Shown: piece after piece, positions 32,144 through 45,170 of the stretch
Layout of the letters: each line of letters begins with the position of its first letter
How positions within the stretch are numbered: the first letter of the stretch is position 1
From: Pleurotus ostreatus/Saccharomyces cerevisiae fusant
Lineage: Eukaryota > Opisthokonta
NCBI GenBank assembly: GCA_024196135.1
Contig: JAMQCK010000034.1
Span: 1 to 64,000, forward strand
Length of the DNA stretch: 64,000 bases
Direction of reading: 5' to 3'
The notes under the pieces: generated by a model
Databases searched by the model: none
Told to the model about the DNA's origin: nothing
Seen by the model: only the letters and a program-made list of their open reading frames with translations
Position numbers and translations under genes: made by a program

Positions 32144-35100
32144 ATGGCCAGTGAAGAAAGTGCTAGTACTTCTCGACCTGCGCCAGGGTCGAAGAAGAGA
32201 CGACTGCAAGGTGCGTCCGAGTCTCTGTGCCAGCGGGGAGGGACTTATCAGATTGACAGGCGCCTGCGATATATGCAGGAAAAGGTAGGTCTCGTACTGC
32301 CCAGCCAAGTGCTCTCCCCTCACCGGATTCCGTCGATCCTCGTAGGAAAAGTACGTTATACATATGCTCTCCCAGTCCTCGACACTGACCGCCACCCACA
32401 GTCAAATGTGGGCTCGATCAACCTACGAGGGAGGTTGTGGTCTAACAAACATCTGCGCAGGCGACAGTGCCAAGATGCCGGGCAATAAGTGCACGCATTG
32501 TATATCCTTTGGGTCCGAATGCACGCATTTCCTTAGCAAGGTGCGTCCCCTTCGCTCCGTAGTCGCAGTCTTGCTCAACATTGCCTTCAGAGACGATCCG
32601 CGGCTGCGTAAGCATCCCTCGTCTACCCACTCTGACTGTCAATCTCACCCCCACTCTGAAGAGCGAAAGCGGCAGCCAGGGAAGGCACTGGGGAGTCCGA
32701 GTGTTCCAAGCTAACAAGCGGCGACGCTTATCGTCCATTCCAAGTACGCGCCGCGTTCCCGTTATGCCCGCATTCATTCATCGGTCACTTAGGACGCCGA
32801 CACCAACACCCTCGTGATAGCTATTCTCGACGACACCGACGTCTTCTTCACCACCACGCCCCCTGCTTCCCATAAGGAGATCATCATCCGTCTAGCGCAA
32901 TTCATCCGGACCCTTCAGGACACCCCTCGATACTCTGAGGACATATCCGACGACGACAGCCTCTCCCTCCCGCCCCTCGAACCCAACACCGAACCGTCTC
33001 CAGCAGCCTCGGACGAAATCAGCAAGACCAATGTCGAAGTGACATCCCTGACCCATGGACTCAAGGACATGGTTCTTAATGCCGGCTTCGAGCGCGTATA
33101 TGGGCCTGCAAGCACGGTGGCCTTCATTAAGTGCGCGCTAGACGTTCGGGCAGCATATGCCACCGAGGAAGATGGCGAGCCCGACATGCAGCGCCGGATG
33201 GAGTTTTGGAACGCCCGCCCTGTGAGTGGTGATTGGTACTCTACCGGTTAACCATGCGATCTGACATCGATTCTTTCCCCTCTCCGAATTCCTTGCCTCG
33301 CCCACCTACGTTTCGCACCGACCCCACCTCAATCTCCGCGCATACCGGCCTTTCCTATGCCTCCCTTGCATTGTCTTTCAACTACGCCATGCTACTTCTG
33401 GGAGGAAGTGGGAGCTTACGTTGACCGATGACCGCATGCCCCTCACCTTCCCAGAGCCGTCCCTAATCCGGATGCTCGTCGACCTCTACTTTCGCACTTA
33501 CAACACTTACATGACCCTCCTCCACCGGCCCACCATCGAGCGCGGCATCGCAAATGGCATGCACGAGCGACACTATGGCTTCGGTACGCTCGCATCTCCC
33601 GTTACAGTGCATCATCTCCCCCGAGCTCACCTCTCCTTCCAGGCTCACTTCTCCTGATGATCTGTGCAGTCGCCTCCCGCATGACGGACGATCCGCGCGT
33701 GTACGCGGACAAGCGCCCAGGGGCTGAGAACAGCGCCGGGTGGCAGTGGTACAGCCAGATCCGCTTCATCCGCCGCACCTACCCGGTAGGGCCGGACCTC
33801 TATGAATTGCAGGCTGCCGCGGTAGGTATCCGTTCATGAGCGCCGGCAAAGGTACTGAATGCACTTCTACAGTTAGGTGTTTTGTATGCTCATGGTGCGT
33901 TCGGGCTCGGGATAGGGTCTGTTTTTGGCAAAGGCATTGTGCTCACGGGATGCAGGGATCTCGAGTTGCGATGATACCTCGTACAGTGAGCCGCTTCCGT
34001 TCCGACGATATTGACGATAGCTGAATATCTTTTTCCAGTTCACGCGGCTGCTATCCGTCTCGCGCAGGAGATTGGCGCCCACAAGCGCCGCTGTACTTCC
34101 GACCGAATACAGGACGAGCTCTACAAGCGTCTCTACTGGGTGCTCGTCGTCCAGGATATCCATGTCACCTCTGTCATGGGTCGCCCACGCGCTACTGGGG
34201 ACGAGGACATCAACCTGGAGCCACTTCTGGAGGTTGATGATGAATACTGGTCGACAGGCTTCACGCAACCGCCGGGGCAGATTGCGGGGCCGGTCTACAT
34301 GAACGCGTTCATCAGGGGCGTGCACATTTTGGGAGTGTTGTGTCGGACGATTGTGAGCGGGTCCGGATTCCTTTAGATGGATGTCTTGCTGACAATAGAT
34401 GGTAGTATGCTTGTCGAAGACCGAAGATGCCACCCGGGATGAGTGTAGAAGCCTGGGAGGCGCGTGTCGTGAGCTGTATCGACACGGTGCTGAACAAATG
34501 GCTATGCACCCTACCTGCTCATCGTAAGCCTTTTACCTCTTCCTCTCATCCTCATACTGAACTGAGCTGCAGTCCGCTGGGATCCCACCCAACCCAACGA
34601 AATCTACCGCAACCAAGCCGCCTCCCTTGTCGCTCTCCAGTGCTACATCCAGATTCAAGCCCACCGCATCGGCATCTCCTCATCCGACTCCACCCGCTCC
34701 CTCTCCGCGCTCTCGACCTGCGCGCAGTTCGCGCGTAATTGCCTGCGCGTGTTGGACGTGCACTCACGAGAGGGCTTCATCCCGTGGATCCATGTACAGC
34801 AGGCCGTGTTCTGCTCGACCGCGGCGCTGATGTTGTATATCTGGCGGACGAGGGAGAGGGGAAAGGAGTGCGAGGGGGATGTGAATGACGTGTATAAGGG
34901 GATCAGGCTGCTGCAGTTATATGGGAAGAGGTTCGTTGATCCACGTTATACGAATGCCAGTGCTAATTTGATTTTGTGCAGATGGCAGCCAGCCGGCCGT
35001 CACTTGTACGTTGTCGTCCTTCGACTCACTCACGGTGAAGCTAATATGCACTTTAGGGACGTCATCTACAACCTCTTCCCGCGGAACGGCTTCCACTTCG

Positions 35101-35756
35101 ATGGAAGCGGCACATTCGTCAGGGTCGAGAAGCGCAAGCAGTCCGCTCCGGACGAAAGCGTCGCCTCGTCCTCCGTCTCCTCCTCCATTGCCACCCCTCT
35201 CAGCAACCCCGAAATGGCACAGACGCACGTCATGCTGCCGGACGAGCACATTGCTCCTCCCGCTAACACCTTCGCGTACACACCGCCCGACCCCAGCCTG
35301 CCGCACACGCAGGAGGAGCAACACCGCTTGGATGAGCTTTTCCAGCAACACCAGTGGCCGACGCTACCGAACAAGCAGGACCTATTGTATGTAGCCGATA
35401 ACACCCATACGCAGGCCCAGCGACCTCTCTTCGACTTCGACTTGTACGATGGGTCGCCGGAGTGGGGTACGGTCGGGATGGCTGGCGGTAAGCGTAGATC
35501 CATGACTATAAGAGAATGTACACTGATTTTAGTCCCAGAAACCATCTTCGCGTCAGGCGCCAGCGGACTACCCTTCCAAACCGGGCACCGGCCTGCTGTC
35601 ACTGAGCAGCAGCTGCCGCAGCACGCACGTCCATACTCGGGCTACCAATACCCAGCGGCGAACATGGTGCACCCCGAGGCTATGCCACCAACAGGACCGA
35701 GTATCGGCCACCAGTTCACCACGGAGACGCAGTGGTACCGCAGCACGTACATATGA
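32144..35756 (+). CDS. Zn2Cys6 transcription factor with fungal-specific TF domain (1)
   Basis: A DNA-binding regulator of the Gal4-type family. The zinc cluster is CDICRKRKIKCDSAKMPGNK then CTHCISFGSEC, but it is spread over five exons: 32144-32210, 32260-32284, 32346-32350 (5 nt), 32402-32407 (6 nt) and 32461-32540. Then come 32591-32607 (17 nt) and 32662-32743; the exon sum to there is 94 full codons and flows into DADTNTLVIAILDD at 32793. The usual coiled-coil after the zinc cluster is not seen. The middle homology region is clear: WELTLTDDRMPLTFPEPSL, YNTYMTLLHRPTIERG, SLLLMICAVASRMTDDPRV, RLAQEIGAHKRR, DELYKRLYWVLVVQDIH. A Pro/Gln-rich tail ends QWYRSTYI at TGA 35754-35756. Targets are unknown. 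Confidence 0.88.
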
Positions 35757-36022
35757 TCTTCTGGGACAGCGGGCTGGTACCGACATCCATCTACCTCTCT
35801 TATATCTATCTATCGCTTTTTGTATAACTACTTACCGTTGTCCTTATGTCGCGACTGCTTGTTTACTGGAACGAATGAGGATTATCTTCCGGACTGTAAT
35901 GCACGGGGACGTCATACAATTCCATCTATATTGTCCTGGGTATCAATCACGGTCGGATCCGAAGTAACATGATGAAGGACTGAATCAGAGGCAGGAAGGA
36001 AGGCGTATAATGAGCTCGACGC

Positions 36023-39000
36023 TCAACTACCGAGCCAGAGTAGCCTCTTCAGTCCGTATTCCATCTTGGCATACATCGTGGTCAACCTTTCGGCTTCGCT
36101 GACACTGCAAACCTATTAGCTCGCCGAAGTCGCATCGCAAAGAAGGTCGCGTACCTGACAATATCCTCTTTCTTGACGAAGTCCTCGCCCTCTGAGCCCA
36201 CGCCGCCACCTATATCCTTGCAAGCAGCCTGCACCGCGTCCACAATCATATCGACCGCTTCCTGGCAGTCTCGAGCCCCGCTCAGCTCGTCCGCTGGTTC
36301 TGCGTAGACCGATGACTTCCTGCTGTCGATAGTGCCGCCCACGACTGAACCTCCGCTAGCGTCGTGCCGGGTCCGTGTAGGGTCGATCTGGAGCACCTTG
36401 AATGCAGCGAAGGTGACCTCGCCTCCAGACTCCGCTTTCGACAGAACGTCCGACAGCGCCAGTGTCTTACGTTTCCGGGGTAGAAGGGGATTGACAGAGT
36501 TGCTGATCGATTGATTGAGGTTGCTGAGCGACGCAGGTATAGAAAAACGTCGACTAGGCGAGTTGATGGAGGTGAGCGGGTTGTTCTTGCTAGGCGATTC
36601 GGTGGTGGGGCTGGATGAAAGCGGGCTGCCGGTGATGGGGCTGTCCGACTTCGACACCGGTAGAAAACTACTTGCGTCCAGCGTGTTCTTCACCGAATAA
36701 GACGATACACGAGTCGTCTGATTTGTACTGATCCAGCGGACGACGAAGCCGGCGTTCTGCTTAGGATCACGACTGGCTTCCTCCAAGGGCGAGAGGATGT
36801 AGGCGCCTGTACACGCGTAATGAGCCTTCGGCATTTCCATCTTGCCAGTATATGAAATACCTTTGGTGATACCCGTTATGTCACCCAGTGGTACACGGGT
36901 GTAGGCCTTGACCTTCTCCAAAGTATAGTCGTAACGCTGGCGAACGTAAGCTGCGAGTTTCATAGTAAAGTGACCTTTCTTACAATGATATACAACGCTC
37001 GTGCCGTCAGCAGAAGGACTTTCTCCTCAAACTTCGGCCCGATCTTTACATTGAAGCCTTCCGGTGACAGTACAGTCCACGCCGACAGCAACCTTTCGCC
37101 TTCGTCCAGTACTCGGGAGACGGACGTTGCAATGGCCTCAGCGCGAATCTTCGATAGTCGTATGAGCTCGCCGGGGTCGGTGGACTGCAACTTGAGCAGA
37201 AACTCGGAGAACACGGTGAGAGTGCGGTAGCCTAGCATGTAGTCGATGACCGCTTGCGAGAACCAGTCGCCAAAAGTTGACGCATACATCCGAGCCAGAG
37301 AGTTGACTCCATCGTTGAGCATGCCGCCGATGTCCCGCTTCCCCGTCCTTGTGAAGTCGCCCTTGAGAGCAGAGGTGCCTGCACTGTAGAGTGTGAGGTT
37401 ACGAGCACAGGGGAAGAGGAAAAGAAGCTCACTATGCCCTGCTGATTGCGTCACCGTTGTTCGCCCACACTGCAAGGCCCATGAGAAGAGTGAACAGCCG
37501 GGCTGAAAGTCCCGCTTACTATCATTGAAGACGACATCCATGTTAGATTGCCCGTCAGTCGCAGAGTTGGTCAACGCAACAGCGCCCAGTTGCTTGTTGA
37601 GGATAAAGCGAGCGAAGGCAGACTGCAAGAAGTTGATAAGCTGCACTATGTGCCGCGACTTCAAGCATACCTGCACGACGTTCGTTCTATCCAAGCAGTC
37701 GATGCAATTCGTGCGGAAGACGCCCTTTTGTGTGGACATCAAGCGATCCCCGGACAGCCAAAGGTACCTAAATGCACGAAGGCTAAGGATAGTCAACGTC
37801 GGGATGAGTATGTGACTTACCCTTGCTGCTCAAAGGTCCTTTCGAGGGCTGTGATGAGTTTGGAGATGTTCTCGTACCTGTTGGAGAAGCATGATCAGGA
37901 CGCGAGTAAGTTTCAAGCGTGCACACTCACTTCATGCCCTTCGTCTCAGCGTGGAAGTCGTATTCGTGATAGCTGCAAAACACATCTATGAGGATATACC
38001 TGGCCACGATGCCGTAATACTCACTGGACATCCGGCAGTCCAACTTCCTTGACAAATTCCCTGTACTTGCCGGTTATTGCGCCTTCCTTGCCACCCTGTT
38101 CTGCGAGGTTGACAATGGTCTGTTCATGCCTCATCAGCGCTTGCAAGACGAGTATGGAACGCCGCGACGCTTACATGCGGACCGTATCGCGTCAAGGTCC
38201 TCTGGAAATGCCGCTTCATGGCATCGATGTTCTGGGCGGGAGTGTGGTCGGCGGCGAGGACAGGTGGTGGTTTGAGGCCATATCCGGTCTGCGTCCAGAA
38301 GAGAGGGACTGCCATGAGGTCAGCCCAGCGAGTTCTTCTGCGGAAAAATAGATGCGTACTTGATCCTCGTATTTGCAAGTAAGAGAACACGTTCTGCGAG
38401 CCCTCACGCTGGAAGCATGTCAGTCGACATACACGCATGGTCAAGTCGCTCTCACCTCCACGCGCATCACCGCCTCCGTCTCCACGAAATTCGCGACATG
38501 GGCATCGTCGTCGATCCCTCTTCTCTGATACCGCAACCCTGCGCGATCTCGGGACCGCCGAGAAATGATGATATAGTCGACAGACGCTTGGTCGCCGGTG
38601 ATGGGGTCCTGCGGTGTCTGGAAGGTGGATATCTGGTAGTACCCTTGCATAACTGGGAGGACGTAAGAATGGAGCTGGGCAGCTTTAGTAGGTGGGCCAC
38701 GATACGGGTATATGCGCATACCCCAGCGTCAACAAAGGCCTTCGACAAGGACTCATTCCACCAAAACTGCCTGTTGACGCGCCGCCACAGAGGGAGAGTA
38801 GGATGCGGCTCGTCCAGTACGTTCACCGTATGTGATCCTTCACCTCCCGAATCTGCGACCTCTCCTGAGTGAGATGCGGTCAATTCGTCCATGAGTGCGT
38901 GCTGCTTCTGCGACTTGGCAATCAATTCCTGCTTGTGCTGGAGGCATCGGGTTATATCTTGGAGTGAGTCAACATCGAAAGACGGACGTACGGGCGCAAG

Positions 39001-40192
39001 AATTACCAAAGTTATACGCAAAATACATGTCCCCTTTGGTGAACTCGCGTATGCACTCCTTCACGATCTTGTCGTCGAGCTGGGAATTCCTTTCTTCGAC
39101 GTTCACCGGCTCCGCGGCGGGTGTTGCGGCGGCGAGTATCTCGTTGACATCCTCAACATTGGCGTCGTCCTGTTGTGCAGTGCTTTGCGTGTCTGCTGAT
39201 GGCCCTGGAGCAGTAGTAGTCGCGGGTGCCCGCGTCGTCTTCCAGAAGGATAAGCGAGAAGCAAGCGTCTGGGCTACGCTGCTTTGGCTGCTGACATTGG
39301 ACATCGAATCGCTTGACTGCATCGAGGAAGACGCCGAGATATCTGAGGCCAACGAATCGACGGATTCGGCGCGCGAATGTCTGTACGGCCGAGGGACGTC
39401 CATAGAACTGTCGCTACGAGGTGTCATGATCTTGACGTCGGCTTCGTCCGCGAACTGGACCTTGGCCTTTGGCGTCTCAGGAGACTCTTCAGAGTCGCTT
39501 GCTCCTGGTTCACCGACCGTATCCATCGTGGAAGACCTAACGAGAACGGAGGGGCGTGCGAGGTGCTTATTGCGAGTTGAAATGGATATCAGGGTGCGTC
39601 GCGCGCGTTCTTCATCCATAGGGATCGCAGTGACACCCTTGACGCCGTAGACTGCGCGACTAGCATCGAGGACTAGGACCGAATTCAGCGCCTGCGCACG
39701 CCAGGCAGCAATCGTGCTCACAGTTCCCTATGTCCGCCTTCGAGGTTATGACCAACACATACGCGCCTATGGCATGTCAGTTTATGGGTCTGGAAGCATC
39801 GCTAATCACGCACCTGAGAACAGATCCAGCGAGCCCAGCAAGCCGTAGACAACAGCCCCCTCGCTCCAATCGATCTTGTTCTTCTCATCAACTTGCACTT
39901 CTTCCGCCTTCACCGGCGAACCCCACGGGACGCGGACGTATGATTGCAGATCATCATGTCCTTCACCGGGCAGATGTGGTCGTACGAGCAAGCCCTCAGG
40001 ACGCGCAAGTAGACAGAGATAGTGATATGGGGCAGGATGGGGGACAGGAGGGATGACGAACTTCGCTTGGAGACCGGTTGTATGCGCAACGGTTGGAGTG
40101 AGTGGCGTCGCAGGCGAGCTCGTCGCTGTTGTCGTCGCTGCAGCCGCCTTGGGTCCACGATTCGGAGCAAGGTTGTTGAAGAACTTCTTCAT
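36023..40192 (-). CDS. Sac-domain phosphoinositide phosphatase (Sac2/INPP5F-like)
   Basis: Phosphoinositide phosphatase of membrane traffic. It begins MKKFFNNLAPNRGP. An N-terminal Sac part (FVIPPVPHPAPYHYLCLLA, YGLLGSLDLFSGAYVLVIT) is interrupted by a Ser-rich insertion of about 150 residues (39200-39600). The catalytic half follows: KGDMYFAYNFDITRCLQHK, WWNESLSKAFVDAG, YVLPVMQGYYQIS, RRSRDRAGLRYQRRGID, RGSIPLFWTQTGYGLKPPP, and the Cys-based motif RTNCIDCLDRTNVVQ (CX5R(T/S)). After it lie MLGYRTLTVFSEFLLKLQS, LDEGERLLSAWTVL and KVKAYTRVPLGDITGITKG, consistent with the hSac2 domain that marks INPP5F-type proteins. The C-terminus GLKRLLWLGS stops at TGA 36023-36025. Many exons; about 1,050 residues estimated. 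Confidence 0.88.
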
Positions 40193-40653
40193 GATGGTAT
40201 GCCGGAAGACGTGCGATATAGTTTCCTAGGGTATCATAGGCAATGACGAGCACGGACCCGGACGCAGGAAGGAAACAAGGTGACCGATCCTCGAGTGATG
40301 ATGCAGTCCGGCGATAGATCCGATTTAGGCATTCTGTTTGTTTCCAGTCTATCTAGAGTAACGTCTATAGCCCGAAGGCCTTCCATAAAATTACAGGGTA
40401 GAACCATGGTGCGCGACCTAGGGCATTATGTTACAGCATAAGTAGGTAGCATAGATAAAGGTCATCGCGAGGGCGAGTAGGGTAGGGGATAGCAAGACAA
40501 AACAACGACGACGAAAGCTACTACATTGCAGACGGGAGGTAAGTAAACGGGACTTAGATCGAGTCGAGCGCGCTGCAACGAAAGCGTCTAGTAGGTCCGC
40601 AAGAGGAAGAGGACAAGGAAAGGGGAAGGTTGAGGACTCCGGTCAAGCCTCCG
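40193..40653. other. Intergenic: 5' flank of Sac2-like gene, 3' flank of TF 2
   Basis: 461 bp, relatively A-rich, no open frame of note. Both neighbours are on the minus strand. Confidence 0.55.
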
Positions 40654-43600
40654 CTACATAGGAGCAATCCGGTTCGGGAGCTGCGGTTGCGCCTGAGCAG
40701 GCGGAGGCTGGAAAACGCCGCCCATGCCGGCATCTTCGTTATTGAGACGAGCGAAGAATGTGCCCCATTGGTCTATGGCGTCCCGTTGAGTACCCACGCC
40801 TAATGGAAAGAAGCCTCGAATTGACTCACCCCAATCAAACATCCCACCGGGAAGACCGTCCAAGAAGGAATCCGCTTGTTGGAATTCCGCGAGTGAAGAT
40901 GGTGAACCTTCCAAAGTGTTCAACACTTGAACACTCGGACCTCCTACCGCCGCACCATTCATAGCAGGGTTGACGTTAGACGGAACGCCCAACGCGTAGT
41001 CCATTTGCTGAGTCGACAAGCCTGCGTTATTTGAGGGAAGCGTCGGCACGAACGACGACGGCGAGAAGGTGAAGTTGCGATCCGTCCTGTCCGTCGACGT
41101 CGCCGATGAAGGCGTCGCTGCCGCCCCATCCAGCTCGCTGATGACTGTGCCAGCGGGGAGGTCCTTGAAGTCCGAAGCGCGAGCGCCTTGAGCAACGTAT
41201 ACACCGCCTCCTGGACGCGTGGGATCCTTGCGGAAGTCGAAGGAGGGCGCCTCTTTTCCTGTAACACCGCCAGTCGGATTCAGTGCCGCAGGCTCCATTG
41301 GCATCGCAGGACTCTGAGTTGCCACATAAAGCAGGCCAATAATCTCCGCAGTCTAAAGGGAGCAAAACAGGGTCAGTTGAGCTGCGATGAAACTGGCGAA
41401 ATGAGATGATGACCTTGCGTCTAGCGGACATGTGGTCAGGCGATAAGCAAGCCTCCCACCGTCGGACTGTATCTCTGAGCTTGCGCAACTTCGCCGCAGC
41501 GTCGGCGTCTTTGCGTCTCGCCCAAGTGTGATACTGCGAGGATTCAATCTCAATTCGCTGTCGTAAAGATAAAGAAAGACACTCACCTGCACAAGCGCGC
41601 AAGAAGTCGCAGAGTAGGCGACAAGCAGCCAGACGTCGTAGTAATTCTCGTTGGCGTCCAGCCAGTCGATCGCGTTGCCGGTGAGCACCACCATCTTGGT
41701 CCACTGCTCCACCGTGAGCCCGAACTTGAGGTGGGACGGACACGAGTAGCTGATTCTCATGAAGACGCGCCAAAATATCATGCACACGGCCGTGTACAAG
41801 AGATGCAGCAGGCCTAGACGGATCCGTCGTCAGTTCCATGCATGCAACAGTTCAGCCGGTTGCGTACCTGCCGTCCTTGACGTCTGTGGCCCAACGTACT
41901 TCAGCTTCTCCGGGAGCCCGTCCCGCCAGGCTTCTATATCATGCAGCAAGGCGTGAAGCATGTCGTCCGTGACGAGAGTTAGACCGGATGGACTTCGATG
42001 TGAATGCCCGACCGTCAGCTGAAAATTCACGGCGCCAAGCAGCGAGAGTTCCTCACCTATAGATCGTCTTGAGAATCCGCCCCAGAATTACGCTGAGCCG
42101 AACGAGCTCGTCCATGTAGACATCGTTAGGGTCACCAGACGACGGCAGGCGCGCGTCGCAATCCTGCACGTCAATCATGTACGGGTGACCGTAGGTCAGG
42201 CTTATCCTGAAACGAAAGCAGTGGGCATGAGAACCCGCTCGCCTCGTCCATGAAATGGGATGCGTACCATCGATCGCTGATTACGCAAGCACCCCAGATA
42301 CGTCTTCGCATCTCGATGTTCTGCTTGACAGACTCGGCGCGGTGTAGACCAAGGTCCTGCGCCTTGTCGGGAGTCAGAAGGGGCTGGGGGCAATACAAAG
42401 GTATGTCTTACCATGCGAATTGCAGCCCCGAGGCGGATCCACAGGGCTGATAGCGCGCTTGGCACGAATTGCGAGTGACAGTCGGCCAGCATGCACAGAA
42501 TTAGAGTCGCCTGCACGTTGACGAGCGAAGGCGTCGAGAGGATATCTTCCGCCTTAATTATGGTGTTGACCGTGTAGCGTAGCGAGTCGAATATTGATTG
42601 TGACACGTCGCGCTTGGCGGCGGCGACGAGACACATCGAGTATAGCAGTATAGGCGGCGTCGGTGAGAGGGACAGAAATTCCTCCTTGGTGATGACAGGG
42701 AGCATCCAACTAACGTCTGTGAAGTAGGCATTGAGGAGCCGCTCGATGACTTCGGGTTCCATGCGAACGTCCATCGGCTTCGACGCGTTCGAGAAATCAT
42801 CCGTCGGGGGCTTCTGCACCGTGATAATACCATCGCCGGTTGCGGACACTTCGAAGGAGTGGTTGTAGCGCAGATCGTAGCTTTCGTATACGCGAGAGGG
42901 GATGGCGGCTTGTGAATGCAAAAGATGGGCAACGTGAGTCAGACCTAAGCGTTATAAATCGTCCGCCAAGGCGGAGATATGCAAGACTTACCAACAATGC
43001 CAACGTCGCGCTGGGGCTGCGAGGAACTTCCATGCTGCTTGTGTGAATGGTCATCCTGCTTGGGCACCTCATCCTCCGTCTTTTTCTTCTTGAAACGCGT
43101 CTCCGTGATAGGCAAGAAGAACGTGCACTCGAAGCCATACTGCTTGCAGTGTTGACACACCGGCGGTTCCTGAGACTATAAGTTATAGGGCGAACAGTCG
43201 GCGCGTAGATGGTGGCTCACCGTGTCCTGTATAACGTCGCAACGGATTTTACGCGTACGGCAGGAGTCACAGGCGCGTTGCTGAGCAAGGCGTCAATCCA
43301 TGACGCGTCAGGAAGTACGACATCAACGTACCGTCTTCGTGCGCTTTTTGGCATCCGCGGCCTGTCGGGCCTGCTCAGACGCCTCGTCGTCCGATGCTCT
43401 GTCCCCATTATTCTTGGGCCTCCCAGATCCACGCTTGCGCTTATTACCGGCTTGAGGCGGCGCTGAAGGAGCGGTCGATACTGGCGATGAAGGAGGGGGG
43501 TGCTGAGTGTGCTAAGAAAAGCGCGCGTGAGTGAAACTGCCCAGGGGAAACGAGGGGCGCGACATACCATCTGCTGCGCGGTGGGAGGGTAGCCCGGGTA

Positions 43601-44073
43601 GACGTAGGGCGGAGGATACGCCTGAGGATGGATCGGATAATGATAGGTAGGGGACATGGTCGACTGGGGCGGCGCGCCCTGATGTGAGGGCGGATATGGC
43701 TGTCCGGGGGCAAAGGGGGAGGGGTTCATCGGGTATCCCGGGTGGCCATGCATGATAGATGGGTGCGGGGGATGCTGGTAGAACGCGTACGGATCGTACG
43801 GCGTACTCGGCGGAGGGAGCGGCGCGGATGTAGGCGGACCGCGGCTGGCGGGCGAGACGGAGTGCTCTGAACGGAGGATTCCGACGGGATGAGCGTCGGC
43901 ACCACGGCGCGCAGCGGCAACTCACCTTCAGACGACGGCTTGTGCGTATTTTTCGGACGCTTCCTGCTCTGCTGTTCGGCGTCGCGGCGGTGGGAGTGCG
44001 CGTCCTGGCTCGAGTCTGCCCGTGTATCTTGGCGCTCGGCAGGTGGTTCTGGAGAAGGGGTGCGCGATGCCAT
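40654..44073 (-). CDS. Zn2Cys6 transcription factor with fungal-specific TF domain (2)
   Basis: Gal4-type regulator. It starts MASRTPSPEPPAERQDTR, then a long Pro/Tyr/His-rich region (HGHPGYPMNPSPFAPG, YPPPYVYPGYPPTAQQM), a basic stretch (GNKRKRGSGRPKNNG, AKKRTKT) and the zinc cluster CDSCRTRKIRCDVIQDTEPP then VCQHCKQYGFEC. The Fungal_trans middle domain follows: LLNAYFTDVSWMLPVITKEE, ILLYSMCLVAAAKRDV, ATLILCMLADCHSQF, SALWIRLGAAIRMAQDLGLH, NIEMRRRIWGACVISDRW and YMIDVQDCDARLPSSGDPND. A Gly/Ala/Pro-rich tail ends QLPNRIAPM, TAG 40654-40656. More than ten exons. The ATG at 44073 is the first in the open frame (an upstream GTG codon is not a start). The regulon is unknown. Confidence 0.9.
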
Positions 44074-45126
44074 TTCTCGATTTGTCACGGAGTCTTATAT
44101 ATGGCCGATGCAGGCCTTATGCGATGATCAACGATAAATATCAGGGGAAACACGAATTCGAAGCGCCTGCTCGCCGGGGAAAGCTTCAGCGCGTTCTGCG
44201 GGCAGTATAGGGAATGAACTCACGGGTGGCGACGAGGAGCACAAGTTGCACAAAGCACGCTTGTTGAACCACCGCAAGAGGGATGCCGACAAGTGCCGAG
44301 TCGCACGGCCGGTCGGCGCCGCAGAATTCAAACTCAGCAAACTCCGCGGCGCTTCGGATTGGTAGTTCGAACTCTACGAATTCCAACGGACCGCCAGCGA
44401 AGTACTCGGAATACGAAGTTCAACATGTCATCGTTTCGTGATGAATACTTCATAGACGCAGTCTCATTCCATCGTACTTCTCTTCATCTAGCTTTCCTCC
44501 TCATCTCGGCGGTACACCCACGATCACTTCTTTCCAAAACTCTCCAACTCACCATCTCCGCCCCTGCAAATCCGACGTTCCCTCCCGAATCTCCCGCGTC
44601 ACAGGCACTCCTCTTCCGCTAAATGGACTCGCAATGGACTCTAGGCTTCTATACCCCCGGTCCATCACGATGCTCTGACGATGCCGTATCCCTCCATAAA
44701 CCCTTTTGGTTCGTTCGTTGATGTCCTGCCCCCGGCCAATCGCCGCGTCCTTCCCCAGCCAATAGCGTGCGCACCTAGCGAACTCTACCCCAGCCACACC
44801 CTAGCGAGGTCCCGTGTAGGTATATTTCCCTCGTGTTTGCGGGGTACAAGGGTGGGAAGAGAAGGACTGCTGCTTTGGGGTTGCCACGAATCCGTCATGC
44901 ATCGTTCATTCCGACGCACAGGAGTCAGCACGAGTCAGCAGATACGATTAGAGGCTCCCTCCGAGGTCGCTCGTGGATCCGATTCGCTGAATCGAGAACG
45001 ATTAGGGCGTCAAGGATTCAGAAGTCAATACAGATGCCTCCGCGATCTCATCAGGCTCCTTCTTGCACTGCACGTCCGTTTCTTCTGACTCGCCACCCTT
45101 GAATTACTCCACTTTACCAAGGAGGC

Positions 45127-45142
45127 TAGACTCTAGAGTCTA
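45127..45142. repeat. Perfect 16-bp palindrome
   Basis: TAGACTCTAGAGTCTA equals its own reverse complement. It is intergenic, about 480 bp past the DHHC gene stop on the downstream side, followed by an A-rich run. Confidence 0.8.
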
Positions 45143-45170
45143 CAAAAAAGCGGGGATCATGGCACAAATA

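Noticed and set aside
32364..32714. Stop codon after SPSVPS as evidence that Zn2Cys6 factor 1 is a pseudogene
   Set aside because: With the 17-nt exon 32591-32607 spliced in, the following exon is read in another frame with no stop, and the rest of the domain is intact.
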